From NCBI GenBank assembly GCA_018780035.1, contig JADMKE010000017.1:124001-188000 (forward strand): 64,000 nt of DNA, written 5' to 3'. A program made the translations under genes and the position numbers. Below the pieces are notes generated by a model that made no database searches, was not told the origin of the DNA, and was given only the letters and a program-made list of their open reading frames with translations. The stretch is from Candidatus Sericytochromatia bacterium (GTDB lineage: Bacteria > Cyanobacteriota > Sericytochromatia > UBA7694). Shown here piece by piece: positions 1-8,776 of this stretch (the first letter of the stretch is position 1; each line of letters begins with the position of its first letter).

Positions 1-231
1 CCGAAACGCAAAGAGGTCACCGTCATTGGTGATACCGTCAATACCGCTGCCCGGATCGAAACCCTCAACAAAAAATACCACTCACATATTCTGATCTCTC
101 ACAGCACCTACGAATATGTCAAAGATTGGATGGACTACGTGCCGCTGGGCGAAGAAAAACTCACAGGCAAGAGCAGCAGTGTTAAAATTTACGAGATCCG
201 GGGCTGGAAAGAAGAAAGTCTGCAAGTATGA
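1..231 (+). CDS. Class III adenylate/guanylate cyclase, C-terminal end (5' truncated)
   Basis: This is the last 76 codons of a gene that begins before the window. The reading frame is open from base 1 to TGA at 229-231. It contains GDTVNTAARIE near its start, the class III nucleotidyl cyclase signature in which Asn and Arg contact the nucleotide, followed by the usual C-terminal strands (LISHSTYEYV, then a GEEKLTGK turn and IYEI). Enzymes of this family make cAMP or cGMP from the triphosphate. N-terminal sensor domains are outside the window, so the stimulus is unknown. The stop overlaps the csaB start (ATGA), making it the first visible gene of the 1-4926 operon. Confidence 0.85.
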   Translation, partial: PKRKEVTVIGDTVNTAARIETLNKKYHSHILISHSTYEYVKDWMDYVPLGEEKLTGKSSSVKIYEIRGWKEESLQV

Positions 232-1352
232 AACGGGTTCTGATCTCGGGCTATTATGGCTTTCACAATACCGGCGACGAAGCAATTTTAACCGCCATTT
301 GTCAATTATTAGAACCCTTTGAGATTGAGGTTCAGGTCTTGACGGCCTCTGCCGATCACCAATTGATGGGCTGCCAATTTCGCGCCATTCAACGCACAGA
401 TTTGCCTGCCATTATTCAAGCCCTCAAGACCACTGATTTGTTTATCAGCGGCGGAGGCGGTCTCTTTCAAGACGTGACAGGCCTGGGCAGCATTCCCTAT
501 TATGGCGGTCTGCTCTGGCTGGCAAAACGCATGGGGGTGCCCACCTGTATTTTTGCCCAGGGTCTGGGGCCTTTGCGCCGTCCCTGGTCGCGCCTGGCAG
601 TCAAACAGATTTTTAAAGGGGTTTCGGGCATTGCCCTGCGCGATCGCGACTCCATTGAACTTTTGCAAGAAATGGGCATTCCTGCTGAGCGCATCCATCA
701 GACAGCGGATCCCGTGCTGGCCATGCGCGGCATGCCCCGGGGGCGGGCCGATGAAATCCTTTTGACCGAAGGGCTCGACCCCTCTCGCCCGATTTTGGGG
801 GTTTCGATTCGTCCCTGGAAGAGCTGGTACGAAAAACAGCTCAAGAGCTTTACAGCCGTGCTGAGCCAATTTGCGCGCCAAAAAGGCGCTCAGGTTTTGT
901 TTATTCCCTTTCAGGGCGATCAAGACACCTGGCTCTGTCATGAAGCCGCTTATTCGATGAATTGTCGCCCTTCGGCCCCTGTCATTCGGGTGCTCTCTGG
1001 CAATTATTCACCCCTCGAAATTCACAGTTTAATCGGCCGTCTGGATATGATGGTCGGTATGCGTCTGCATGCCTTGATTATGGCGGCAGCCAACCGGGTT
1101 CCAGCAGTGGGCATTGTCTACGACCCCAAGGTGCGTAGTTTTGCTGAAATGGTGGGGTTTCCTTTTATTGGCAGCGTCTCAGCGCTGAGCTATTCCGATG
1201 TCTTTTATGACTACCTCAAACAGGTCTGGGAACACCGCGACATCCTGGCCGACAAACTCAATCAAGAGATGCCTTTGCATGAGGATCGTGTATACGAAGC
1301 TGTCAGGGTTGCATTACAATTACTTGGAATTGCCTATGAAAACCATCAATAA
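228..1352 (+). CDS. csaB: Polysaccharide pyruvyl transferase CsaB
   Basis: A 374-residue protein of the CsaB family, which transfers pyruvate from PEP to a cell-wall polysaccharide; the ketal-pyruvyl groups are the ligand of SLH domains. Visible features are the N-terminal VLISGYYGFHNTGDEAIL segment, a glycine-rich ISGGGGLFQD loop near residues 73-82, and the C-terminal GMRLHALIMAA block with a conserved His. Length matches the family. The ATG overlaps the cyclase stop and the 3' end overlaps the next gene. The window also encodes an SLH-domain porin at 45078-46631, a plausible beneficiary of this modification. Family is clear; the exact acceptor polymer is not visible. Confidence 0.92.
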   Translation: MKRVLISGYYGFHNTGDEAILTAICQLLEPFEIEVQVLTASADHQLMGCQFRAIQRTDLPAIIQALKTTDLFISGGGGLFQDVTGLGSIPYYGGLLWLAKRMGVPTCIFAQGLGPLRRPWSRLAVKQIFKGVSGIALRDRDSIELLQEMGIPAERIHQTADPVLAMRGMPRGRADEILLTEGLDPSRPILGVSIRPWKSWYEKQLKSFTAVLSQFARQKGAQVLFIPFQGDQDTWLCHEAAYSMNCRPSAPVIRVLSGNYSPLEIHSLIGRLDMMVGMRLHALIMAAANRVPAVGIVYDPKVRSFAEMVGFPFIGSVSALSYSDVFYDYLKQVWEHRDILADKLNQEMPLHEDRVYEAVRVALQLLGIAYENHQ

Positions 1353-2079
1353 AGACTGGCCCGTGACCTCCCTGCTGGATATTGCTGTGGATTGTCCCAG
1401 CAAAGCGGGATTGCTCAGCTATTTTCAGGCCCGCATTCGGGCCGCTGAGCAGGTACATGTGGTGACTATGAACGCTGAAATGGCCTATTCTGCCACCCAG
1501 GATCCGGCTTTTAAAGGACTGCTCAATCAAGCGGATATCGTGATCCCCGATGGGATTGGCGTGGTCTGGGCATTGGGCAAACAGGGCATAAAAGTCCAGC
1601 GCCTGCCAGGGGTGGAATTGGTGGAAAGCCTCTTAAAAGACTCACCCACCACGGGCCTCAAATGGGCGATCTTGGGCAGCAGCCAAACAACCTTAGATGC
1701 CCTGCCCGAAGCCTTAAAAAAGCGTTTGGGCTCCTTTCACCCTCCCGTCTATTTGCGCAATGGTTTTTTTAAGCCAGAAGAGGTGCCTGCTATTTTGGCT
1801 GAGATCAACGCAGCCCAACCCGATGTGCTGTTTGTGGCCTTGGGAGTGCCCAAACAGGAACATTTTATTGCCCAATGGCGCAGTGAGCTGAAAGCACCAC
1901 TTTTGATGGGCGTTGGAGGCTCCTTTGATGTGCTCTCGGGCCAACTCAAACGGGCCCCCGTCTGGATGCAAAAAATGCATCTTGAGTGGTTTTACCGACT
2001 TTTGCAACAGCCTTCCCGCTGGCGTCGCATGCTGGCTTTACCCAAATTTGTACTTAAAGTGACGTTTCCCCAAACATGA
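1336..2079 (+). CDS. WecG/TagA/CpsF family glycosyltransferase (GT26)
   Basis: A 247-residue glycosyltransferase of the family that adds ManNAc or ManNAcA to GlcNAc-PP-undecaprenol at the cytoplasmic membrane face, an early step in teichoic-acid or common-antigen-type polymers. Family marks are VVTMNAEM (residues 43-49) and IVIPDGIGVVWA (69-80), and the C-terminal region with FVALGVPKQE and GVGGSFDVLSG. A longer open frame begins at 1198, but the ATG at 1336 gives normal family length and overlaps csaB by 17 bases, fitting translational coupling. Adjacency to csaB suggests it helps build the polymer that CsaB pyruvylates; that link is inference. Confidence 0.88.
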   Translation: MKTINKDWPVTSLLDIAVDCPSKAGLLSYFQARIRAAEQVHVVTMNAEMAYSATQDPAFKGLLNQADIVIPDGIGVVWALGKQGIKVQRLPGVELVESLLKDSPTTGLKWAILGSSQTTLDALPEALKKRLGSFHPPVYLRNGFFKPEEVPAILAEINAAQPDVLFVALGVPKQEHFIAQWRSELKAPLLMGVGGSFDVLSGQLKRAPVWMQKMHLEWFYRLLQQPSRWRRMLALPKFVLKVTFPQT

Positions 2080-2771
2080 TACGTTTTGTCAATGTATCCA
2101 AGGTCTATCCCACCGGCAACAAGGCCTTGGACAATATCAACCTCGAAATTGAAGCCGGTTCGTTTACTTTTTTGGTGGGTACCACCGGTTCTGGCAAATC
2201 GACCCTGATCAAGTTACTCTACCGCGAAGAACTGGCAAGCAGTGGCGATATCTGGGTCTTTGGCAAGAATATCGAACACCTCAGCCGCAACGAAGTGCCG
2301 ACTTTGCGCCAACAGACCGGCGTGGTCTTTCAGGATTTTAAACTGCTGCCACAAAAAACCGTGGCAGAAAATATCGCTTTTGCCCTCGAAATTTTGGGTG
2401 TGGCCAAAAAAGAACAGGAAAAACGGATTCACAGCGTGCTCGAATTGACCCATTTGCAGGCCATGGCCAAAGCTTATCCCCGTGAGCTTTCAGGGGGAGA
2501 ACAGCAGCGGGTCTCTGTGGCCCGTGCGATTGTCAATAAACCCCCTGTCCTTTTGGCCGATGAACCCACCGGCAATCTCGATCCCGACAGTTCTTGGGAG
2601 ATCATGAAACTCCTGACCAAAATCGCCAAATCGGGGACCACGGTGGTGGTTTCAACCCACAACAAACCCCTCGTCGATCTGCTCAAACGCCGGGTGATCA
2701 AACTCGACCAGGGCAAAATTGTCGAAGACAATCAAGGGGGAGGGTATAATCAGCATGGCACTCGACGCTAG
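2076..2771 (+). CDS. ftsE: Cell division ATP-binding protein FtsE
   Basis: A 231-residue ABC ATPase. It shows Walker [10 protein letters not shown] (35-43), the Q-loop region VVFQDFKLL, signature LSGGEQQR (138-145), Walker [13 protein letters not shown] (159-170) and the switch His in STHN. With FtsX it forms a complex at the division septum that activates peptidoglycan hydrolases from the cytoplasmic side. The start overlaps the previous stop (ATGA), and the 3' end overlaps the ftsX start by 17 bases. The pairing with ftsX and the short length separate it from LolD and MacB-type exporters. Confidence 0.95.
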   Translation: MIRFVNVSKVYPTGNKALDNINLEIEAGSFTFLVGTTGSGKSTLIKLLYREELASSGDIWVFGKNIEHLSRNEVPTLRQQTGVVFQDFKLLPQKTVAENIAFALEILGVAKKEQEKRIHSVLELTHLQAMAKAYPRELSGGEQQRVSVARAIVNKPPVLLADEPTGNLDPDSSWEIMKLLTKIAKSGTTVVVSTHNKPLVDLLKRRVIKLDQGKIVEDNQGGGYNQHGTRR

Positions 2772-3699
2772 TCAAATGACCCGCCAATGGCTGTTTAGCC
2801 TGCAGCAGGGTCTTCAAAACATGGTGCGCAGCCCCTTTATGAGTCTCGTGGTGGTCAGCACCATGACCGTGGCCTTGGGGGTATTGGGATTTTTGATGCT
2901 GACCCTGAGCGACTTGACCTATATTTCTCAGCAGATGTCGACCCAGCTCAAAATTGTGGTCTTTTTGCAAGACCAACAAACCCCCGAAAGTGCCGCAGCC
3001 TTGATTGAAGGCATCAAAGGGGTCAAAGCCCCTGTGGTCCAGATCAGCAAAGAAGAGGCACTCAAAAGCATGACCGAAGAGCTGCCTGATTTAAAAAAGC
3101 TGCTCGAAGATCCCCATACCCACGAGGTTCACAACCCCTTTCCTGCAACCTTGGAAGTCTCGCTCTATGCCGTCGAAAAAATGGCAGAAATTGAAGCTGA
3201 GATCAAAAAGAATGTCCCTGGCGTGGAAGGCACCGAAGCCAATCAAGATTTGGCAGAGCAATTGAATCAGATTCAATCCGCCGTACAATTGGTCGGATTT
3301 GGAATTGCTGCCATTTTGTTTTTGGGCACCTTGGCAATCGTGATCAACACAATCCAATTGGCGGTTCACCACCGCCAGCGCGAAATCGAAATCATGCACC
3401 TGGTCGGGGCTCCCGATTGGTTTATTCGTCTGCCATTTTTGCTGGAGGGGCTGATTTTTGGTATGGCCAGCGGACTTGTTGCCAACATCTTGCTCTTTTT
3501 CTGGCGTGTGGTACCCTTGGAACAGCTCAAGCGCATGTTTACCTTTATTCAATTGCAACCAGGACTGGGTCCCCTTTACCCGATTTCTGCCCTGGTGCTG
3601 CTGGTGGGGCTCTTGATGGGTGTTTTGGGCAGTTCATTGTCTGTGCACCGCTACATCCGCTTTGAAAAATCTGCAGAGAAAGGCAAAATTCCCGTATGA
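2755..3699 (+). CDS. ftsX: Cell division protein FtsX
   Basis: A 314-residue four-helix membrane protein and partner of FtsE. Layout is typical: a cytoplasmic N-terminus, TM1 (around FMSLVVVSTMTVALGVLGFL), an extracytoplasmic domain of roughly 130 residues, then three C-terminal helices with the FtsX-type segment RQREIEIMHLVGAPDWFIR between TM2 and TM3. A TTG at 2719 would lengthen it by 12 residues. The ATG at 2755 is preferred because the purine-rich stretch AAGGGGGAGGG at 2734-2744 lies just upstream. The stop overlaps the start of the ComFB gene. Confidence 0.94.
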   Translation: MALDASQMTRQWLFSLQQGLQNMVRSPFMSLVVVSTMTVALGVLGFLMLTLSDLTYISQQMSTQLKIVVFLQDQQTPESAAALIEGIKGVKAPVVQISKEEALKSMTEELPDLKKLLEDPHTHEVHNPFPATLEVSLYAVEKMAEIEAEIKKNVPGVEGTEANQDLAEQLNQIQSAVQLVGFGIAAILFLGTLAIVINTIQLAVHHRQREIEIMHLVGAPDWFIRLPFLLEGLIFGMASGLVANILLFFWRVVPLEQLKRMFTFIQLQPGLGPLYPISALVLLVGLLMGVLGSSLSVHRYIRFEKSAEKGKIPV

Positions 3700-4046
3700 G
3701 TGAAGAAACCGACGTATCTCCTGAGAGTCCTCTGCAGACAGAGGCAGACGCTGATCCTGCCCCTTTGACCATCTATGACCTGCTCGATGAAATCTCAAAC
3801 GAGAACGAGACAGATATCCTGAAATTGGTCTACGAATACCAAGTTGAAGAAAAATTGCCCTGCCAATGTCGGGAATGCCTCTTGGATATCACCGCTGTGG
3901 CATTGAATTATCTGCCTCCTCAGTATTCGGTTTCGATTCACCGCGATCTGTATATCACCCCCGAGGCCAAAGCTGCCCGCCGGGTCGAAGTCGAAGCAGC
4001 GGTCTTACACGCCTGTGAAAAAGTCAAAATAAGACCCCACCACTAA
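3696..4046 (+). CDS. ComFB family protein (putative cyclic dinucleotide receptor)
   Basis: A 116-residue soluble protein with an acidic N-terminal tail and a ComFB domain from about residue 24. The domain shows the ETDIL..VYEYQVEE helix, a cysteine cluster (C56, C58, C61) in LPCQCRECLLDITAVALNYL, and a C-terminal helix ending AVLHACEKVKI. ComFB was named from the Bacillus competence operon; cyanobacterial members have been reported to bind cyclic di-nucleotides and affect motility and competence. Here it follows ftsX with an ATGA overlap rather than sitting in a competence operon. A ligand link to the diguanylate cyclase at 28443 is inference. Confidence 0.82.
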   Translation: MSEETDVSPESPLQTEADADPAPLTIYDLLDEISNENETDILKLVYEYQVEEKLPCQCRECLLDITAVALNYLPPQYSVSIHRDLYITPEAKAARRVEVEAAVLHACEKVKIRPHH

Positions 4047-4047
4047 A

Positions 4048-4926
4048 ATGCCATTGGTCTTATTGGGAGCGCTGATTATCAGCTTCGCTCCTGTCTTTGT
4101 CAGACTGCTCTCGCTGCCCCCAACCGTGATTGGGTTCTACCGCATGGCCTTTGGGTTGGGAGTTTTGTTTCTTTGGAGTCTGGCCCTGCGCCAGCGGGTT
4201 CAATGGCATTCCCGCTCGGGGCTTTTGTCTTTGGCCGCAGGGGGATTCTTTGCCCTGGATGTGATCTTTTGGCACCGTGCAATCATTTTGATCGGCCCTG
4301 GATTGGCAACACTTCTGGCCAATTGCCAGGTCTTTTTTGTGACCCTTTTTGGCCTGTTGATTCTGCGTGAAAAGCCCAGCCCCCGACTTTGGGTGGCGAT
4401 ACCCGCTGCCGTGCTGGGGCTGTTTCTGGTGGTCGGCCCAGCCTTGAGTAACAATGCCCAGGCCCAATTGGGCGTAGGGCTGGGAACCCTGGCAGCCCTG
4501 AGTTATGCCGCATATTTGCTGGTCTTGAGAGAGGCCGAAAAGGCCCGGCCTCCGATCCAGGGCAGCGCCTATTCACCTGTGATGTTTTGGGCCACCTTGG
4601 GATCCTTGTGCCTGCTGCTGACGGTCTCGTTCTTTGAACAGGTCAGCTTGCAGGTCGTTGATCCCCTGCACTGGGGACTGTTGATCGCCTACGGGGTATT
4701 GGTGCAAGGCCTGGCCTGGGTCTTGATCAGCAAAGGGCTGCCCCGTGTGCCCATTTCCCAGGGTGGGCTCTTATTGCTCTTGCAACCAGCCCTGGCCCTG
4801 GTCTGGGATGTCTTGTTTTTTCATAGACCGATTAGCCTGCGCGAAATTGCAGGGGCTTTGTTGACCCTGGCTGCGATTTATCTTGGCAGCCAAACACAAC
4901 CCGCCAAGGCAAATTTAAAGAGCTAA
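4048..4926 (+). CDS. EamA/DMT-family transporter
   Basis: A 292-residue polytopic membrane protein with about ten hydrophobic helices arranged as two EamA repeats. The first is marked by PTVIGFYRMAFGLGVLF and the second ends with LLLLQPALALVWDVLFFHRPISLRE, the typical LxPvxaxl..w.fl.E-like signature. The family exports small metabolites or amino acids; substrate cannot be predicted. It starts one base after the ComFB stop and is the last gene of the operon. Its TAA (4924-4926) overlaps the stop of the opposite-strand gene, so the two units converge with no spacer and no visible terminator. Confidence 0.85.
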   Translation: MPLVLLGALIISFAPVFVRLLSLPPTVIGFYRMAFGLGVLFLWSLALRQRVQWHSRSGLLSLAAGGFFALDVIFWHRAIILIGPGLATLLANCQVFFVTLFGLLILREKPSPRLWVAIPAAVLGLFLVVGPALSNNAQAQLGVGLGTLAALSYAAYLLVLREAEKARPPIQGSAYSPVMFWATLGSLCLLLTVSFFEQVSLQVVDPLHWGLLIAYGVLVQGLAWVLISKGLPRVPISQGGLLLLLQPALALVWDVLFFHRPISLREIAGALLTLAAIYLGSQTQPAKANLKS

Positions 4927-6569
4927 CCCACCCCCATTTTTTTCATGATCAAGGTACTTGCAACATCAACATTGCTACTGAGCAGGCGCTCGGGATCCAT
5001 TTTGAGGGCCTGTTGCACAAAGCGTTTGGCTTCGGCTTTTTCTGTGTCTGAGCCATCTTTGAGGGTCGAGAGCAGTTCCAGAGCGGCAAATTTGGGCGAG
5101 CGCTGGCTGAGGGCTTGGGTAATGTCTTTTTTGAGAGCATTTAATTCGGTTTTGGCAGTATCACTCAGATTCGGCTCCATGAGTTTTTTCTCAACTTTGG
5201 CCAGTTGCTCGCCCATGGCTTTGACTTCACTTTTGTTCTGGAAATGTTTGGCGATTTTATAAACGCCCACGCCAATTGCCGCTGCCGCTGCGATGCCGCC
5301 GAGCACCCAGCCAACAGGGTTGGACGCGGCCAAGACGATCAGGCTGATCCCTGCAGCAATGGAGAGACAGGCTTTGACCGCTGCAAAGATTTTGAGGCCA
5401 ATGCTCTGACCTTTGGCCATTTTGGTGGCCACATTTTTGACGGATTCGCTCGTGAGCTTGGCCTCATCAGGGCTCATGCCTTTGAGTTTGGTGGCCTCTA
5501 ACTTGAGTGCCGCAGCCTGTTTCAGCAGCTCTGCGGCTTTGCTGGGATTGGCTTTGGAAAAAAAGCTGCCGGCGGCAATTTTGGCCGCTTTGGCTTCCAA
5601 TTTGTCGGCCCGGGTTTCCATCACCGCTGCCGCTTTGTCCATATTCTCGCGGGTGGGGTTGAGAATGGCTTCGGCCCGTGCCTTGCGCTCACAGGATTTC
5701 ATAATATCCCAACTGGCGGCCCCCAACTCAATTGTGCCTGTTACAACCGAAAAGACGCCACTGGCCACAGAGGTGCTGGCCTTGAGGATTTCTTTGCCGC
5801 CCACATCGGCGCCCAGATTGACCAAGCTGTTGATATTGCTGCCCATGCTCAAGACCGATTTGGCCAAATTGGCTTGGTTTTCGGTGCGCTCTTTTTTACC
5901 CAATTGGCGGGTACTCATGCTGTCTTTAAACAGCGCCTCTGCTTCTTTGCGCAAAAGATCAGACGCAACTGTATCGGGCGGTGTTTGACTCATTTTGGCA
6001 TTGGCTTCTGCCATTTTTGCTTCTGCTTGAGCAGCCAGTGCTTTGGCTTTGACAAGATTGCCGTCTGAGACCAGGCCTTTGACGCTGTCATAGATGTCAA
6101 TTCCACTGTTGATCACCCCCAGGGAACCGGCGATGCCCCCCATGGCTTTGCCGGAGGTATCCAGGCTGCCGCTGACGTTTTCGCTGCCGAGCAAATCCCC
6201 TGCGGTGGTGGTTGTACCCACGCCCCCCTGCACCCCTTCGGCAGTGGTGCCCCGGCCCATCAGAAATTGCAGGCCTTTGCCAAAAGAAGACTCTTTAAAT
6301 TTGTCCCAGGTGCTGACATCTGTTCCGATATCCACCAAATCGGCCCCGTGGGTTTGCATGCGGGCATCAAAATCTTGAATCAATTCTTTGCCCGATTTGG
6401 GCGCAGTGTTGGTGGGTGTGGTGGGCGTCGTAGATGTTGTGGTGGGTGTGGTGGGGGTCGTAGGAGTGGTGGTGGTAGTGGTGGGGGTCTGGGTGGTGGA
6501 TTGAACTTGTGTCTGTTGCTGGGGAAGCGGTTGGATTGAAATAGACGAACGTGGGGTGATACTCTGCAT
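4923..6569 (-). CDS. Hydrophobic helical protein with Thr/Pro-rich N-terminus, no signal peptide (translocator-like?)
   Basis: A 548-residue protein I cannot assign to a named family. Residues 1-55 are low complexity, including a long Thr/Pro run (26-54), with no Sec signal. Residues 60-390 are mostly helical and Ala/Lys/Glu-rich with weakly hydrophobic patches (about 141-167 and 236-290). Residues 390-440 form a strong hydrophobic hairpin around NPVGWVLGG, followed by a helical tail. This layout (disordered start, coiled middle, hydrophobic hairpin) is seen in type III translocators of the IpaB/YopB type and in some pore-formers. A good AGGAG precedes the ATG, and it is the last gene of a four-gene operon. 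Function is inference. Confidence 0.75.
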   Translation of the reverse strand: MQSITPRSSISIQPLPQQQTQVQSTTQTPTTTTTTPTTPTTPTTTSTTPTTPTNTAPKSGKELIQDFDARMQTHGADLVDIGTDVSTWDKFKESSFGKGLQFLMGRGTTAEGVQGGVGTTTTAGDLLGSENVSGSLDTSGKAMGGIAGSLGVINSGIDIYDSVKGLVSDGNLVKAKALAAQAEAKMAEANAKMSQTPPDTVASDLLRKEAEALFKDSMSTRQLGKKERTENQANLAKSVLSMGSNINSLVNLGADVGGKEILKASTSVASGVFSVVTGTIELGAASWDIMKSCERKARAEAILNPTRENMDKAAAVMETRADKLEAKAAKIAAGSFFSKANPSKAAELLKQAAALKLEATKLKGMSPDEAKLTSESVKNVATKMAKGQSIGLKIFAAVKACLSIAAGISLIVLAASNPVGWVLGGIAAAAAIGVGVYKIAKHFQNKSEVKAMGEQLAKVEKKLMEPNLSDTAKTELNALKKDITQALSQRSPKFAALELLSTLKDGSDTEKAEAKRFVQQALKMDPERLLSSNVDVASTLIMKKMGVG

Positions 6570-6583
6570 GGGGATTCTCCTGA

Positions 6584-7534
6584 TTATCTGTTTATTTCAT
6601 CAACATTGTCCTGGAGATTTTCCAGGATAGCGACCCAAGTTTTGTAATCACTATCGAGCAATTCAATCGGACAGCCTCGGCTTTCAAGATCATCCATTTG
6701 ATCCGCAACGGCATCACAGCTATCGAGGTATTTTTCAGTCAATTGATCCAATTCTGCGGGGCCAAATTGATTCAGTTGCTTGAATAAAGCCGCGACTTCA
6801 GCAGTCTCGGTTCGGATGCGCAGGCGCAATTCGCGCAATGCTTGCGAAAATTCATCCACCTGAATATAGCGTTTCAACATGGTTTCCATTGGTTTGAGCT
6901 GCTGTTGCAATTCGTCGGTCTGAATTTCTGTATCAATCAGGGCAATGTCTTCACGGATCTCAGTGAGAAAAGCCTGAAATTCTCTCAGCCTTTTTCTAAA
7001 AGCCAAACCTGTTTCTTTGTCCACACTCACCTGGGGTTGGGCGGCCTGAGAAATGAGCTGTAATTGGGTGATCAAACGGGCCTCAGTGCGATCGTAGAGT
7101 AAATCCAGATCGACCTCTTCGTCTTCGACGGGCTTCTTTGCTGAGGGCTTGGGTGTGAGGGGTGCCGCGACTTTTTTCGCTTTGCGCTGATTTTTAACCT
7201 GTAAATATTCCAAAAACATTTTGGCATCGGCATTTTCAGGATCTTTACGCAATGCGTCGGTCAACAAACGGGCAGCTGTTTGGCTGTCATCAAGCAAAAT
7301 AAAGACATAGCCCAAACCGACATAAGGCTCTGGTTTGCTGCGATCCGCGCCCATGGCCTCGGTCAATAATTCGCAGGCCTTTCTCAGTTCAGCGCGCAGG
7401 CGAAAATGTGAAGCTTGGTAATTGGCCAGGGCCTGCATCCCCTCTTGCAGGGCCTGTTCATAACGGGCACTGTTGCGCGCTTGTGAGGTTGCATTGGCCT
7501 GTTTACGGGCCTCCAGCAAGGCCTCAAGCTTCAT
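6584..7534 (-). CDS. TPR-containing protein with C-terminal coiled coil
   Basis: About 316 residues. The first ~110 hold tetratricopeptide-like helices (a segment with PEPYVGLGYVFILLDD and the following ALRKDPENADAKMFLEYL). A Lys/Pro-rich linker follows, then a long helical region to the end with repeated Leu/Glu/Gln. It has no signal peptide or membrane segment. The ATG at 7534 gives an 11-base overlap with the preceding gene (ATGAAGCTTGA) and is preferred; a TTG at 7561 is an alternative start. It lies 14 bases before the hydrophobic protein, the same relation that TPR chaperones of the SycD/IpgC type have with translocators. That parallel rests on position and fold only. Confidence 0.72.
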   Translation of the reverse strand: MKLEALLEARKQANATSQARNSARYEQALQEGMQALANYQASHFRLRAELRKACELLTEAMGADRSKPEPYVGLGYVFILLDDSQTAARLLTDALRKDPENADAKMFLEYLQVKNQRKAKKVAAPLTPKPSAKKPVEDEEVDLDLLYDRTEARLITQLQLISQAAQPQVSVDKETGLAFRKRLREFQAFLTEIREDIALIDTEIQTDELQQQLKPMETMLKRYIQVDEFSQALRELRLRIRTETAEVAALFKQLNQFGPAELDQLTEKYLDSCDAVADQMDDLESRGCPIELLDSDYKTWVAILENLQDNVDEINR

Positions 7535-8081
7535 GCAAAGCCGCACCCAATTTGGTTTCAAGTTCTCTTAGAGCGGCTTTTCCAGTGAGCTGTCCTTCGA
7601 CAACACTCTCAATCAACTCTAAAAACTGCTGCAAAAAGAAGGCACTCATGTCGAGCCACTCGACAAACGGCAATACCGTCCAATCACTTGGATTGACCAG
7701 CCAATGGTAGCGATAAAAAAATTGCCCTTCGGGGCTGATCACAAATTGTCCGGCAGGCAAGAGACGATTTAAGACACAGACAATCTCAGTCAGTTCACCT
7801 GTTTGAGCATCCGAGAGTTCCCAGTCTGCCGCCCAAAGCCAGACAAAAGGGACCGGGTCGGTTGGGTCGCTGTCGCTGCGTTTATACAGTTCTTTTTGGT
7901 CAAACCCCGAGAGAATCAGATCCCGTTGACGGTAGTCCCGGCCCAAACCAATCAGCAGGCGAGAGGGGCTCTCTTCGTTATGCGCCTGAAACAGGGTCTG
8001 CAGACCGATTTCTTTTAGGGTCTTGCCAAATTCCTCTAAGCTGGGATAAACGGGGGTATTTTCAGTGGCTAAATCAGACAT
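7524..8081 (-). CDS. YbjN/type III chaperone-like fold protein, copy 2
   Basis: A 185-residue cytosolic protein. After a short N-terminal helix it shows alternating strands and helices: VPFVWLWAADWEL, a helix, LNRLLPAGQFVI, a strand GQFFYRYHWL, then a long helix with FLQQFLELIESVVEG. The central LP.G.F...G..FYRY.L pattern followed by an amphipathic helix is characteristic of the YbjN/type III secretion chaperone-like superfamily. The start at 8081 is fixed by AGGAGG at 8086-8091; longer in-frame starts lack one. It overlaps the previous gene by 8 bases. It resembles its neighbour in layout, suggesting divergent tandem paralogues. Confidence 0.7.
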   Translation of the reverse strand: MSDLATENTPVYPSLEEFGKTLKEIGLQTLFQAHNEESPSRLLIGLGRDYRQRDLILSGFDQKELYKRSDSDPTDPVPFVWLWAADWELSDAQTGELTEIVCVLNRLLPAGQFVISPEGQFFYRYHWLVNPSDWTVLPFVEWLDMSAFFLQQFLELIESVVEGQLTGKAALRELETKLGAALHEA

Positions 8082-8640
8082 GGGGGCCTCCTGCATGTTG
8101 GGCAATTTGAGCCAGGACTTCTCGGGCCGAATGGCCTTCAGCAACTTTGCTGAAATAGGGGGATTGTTGTTCCAGCAAGGCGGCAGCGAGTTCAAGCGCG
8201 CTGATGATCAGTGTTTCTTGCTCATAAGGGTCTTCACAGAGCAAAACGTGGCGAAACCAAATGCCTGTGGCTTCGTCGGCCCCATAGACCCCCAGGGGCA
8301 GAGGAGCAGAGAGCCAGAGGGCCAATTTTTGCAATTCTGGCAGCAAATGGGCAGGGGCCTCAAAGGGCAAACGCACCAGGATTTCCAGGTGATAAGATTG
8401 GCTGGGGTCCGCTTCCCGCTCTGCAGCTTGCATTTGCGCCGCTTCCAAATCTTCAAGCCAGAGCAAACGGGCAATCAAGGAACTGCTTTCATCTTCCACA
8501 TCTGCCAAATCGACAAAGATCTGTTCGATCGGCATGTCCGTGCTGCGGCCTTCGTAGAGGGAGCGGTAGCCAGAGACTTGCAACAGACTGTTTAACTGCT
8601 GCAAAGCGGTCAAATTGACCTGAGAATTTTCCTGAGACAT
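8074..8640 (-). CDS. YbjN/type III chaperone-like fold protein, copy 1
   Basis: A 188-residue acidic cytosolic protein and first gene of the four-gene operon. It has a helical N-terminus (LTALQQLNSLLQVSGYRSL), a strand-helix-strand core with YHLEILVRLPFEAP, a second helix KLALWLSAPLPLGVYG, a strand GIWFRHVLL and a C-terminal helix with LISALELAAALLEQQ. The P.G....G.WFRH.L core matches the following gene, so the pair look like diverged tandem copies with a chaperone-like fold. AAGGAG lies upstream of the ATG. Binding of a partner encoded in the same operon is likely for this fold, but is not shown by the sequence. Confidence 0.7.
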   Translation of the reverse strand: MSQENSQVNLTALQQLNSLLQVSGYRSLYEGRSTDMPIEQIFVDLADVEDESSSLIARLLWLEDLEAAQMQAAEREADPSQSYHLEILVRLPFEAPAHLLPELQKLALWLSAPLPLGVYGADEATGIWFRHVLLCEDPYEQETLIISALELAAALLEQQSPYFSKVAEGHSAREVLAQIAQHAGGPHV

Positions 8641-8776
8641 GACAGATGAGACTCCTTGTCAAAAAATGAATACAAATTGAGCGGGAGGAAGCATTGATGA
8701 GATCTCTTTGATAAAACAATTCTAATGGTTTCTTTTCCTTGAAGCAAGCAAGGCCGAATCGGTACAGTTTTTTGCG

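Noticed and set aside
1198..1335. Longer N-terminus for the TagA-like protein
   Set aside because: It would overlap csaB by about 155 bases and exceed family length.
4923..6569. Colicin-type pore-forming toxin
   Set aside because: The hydrophobic hairpin fits loosely, but no receptor or translocation domain or immunity gene is visible; kept as an alternative only.
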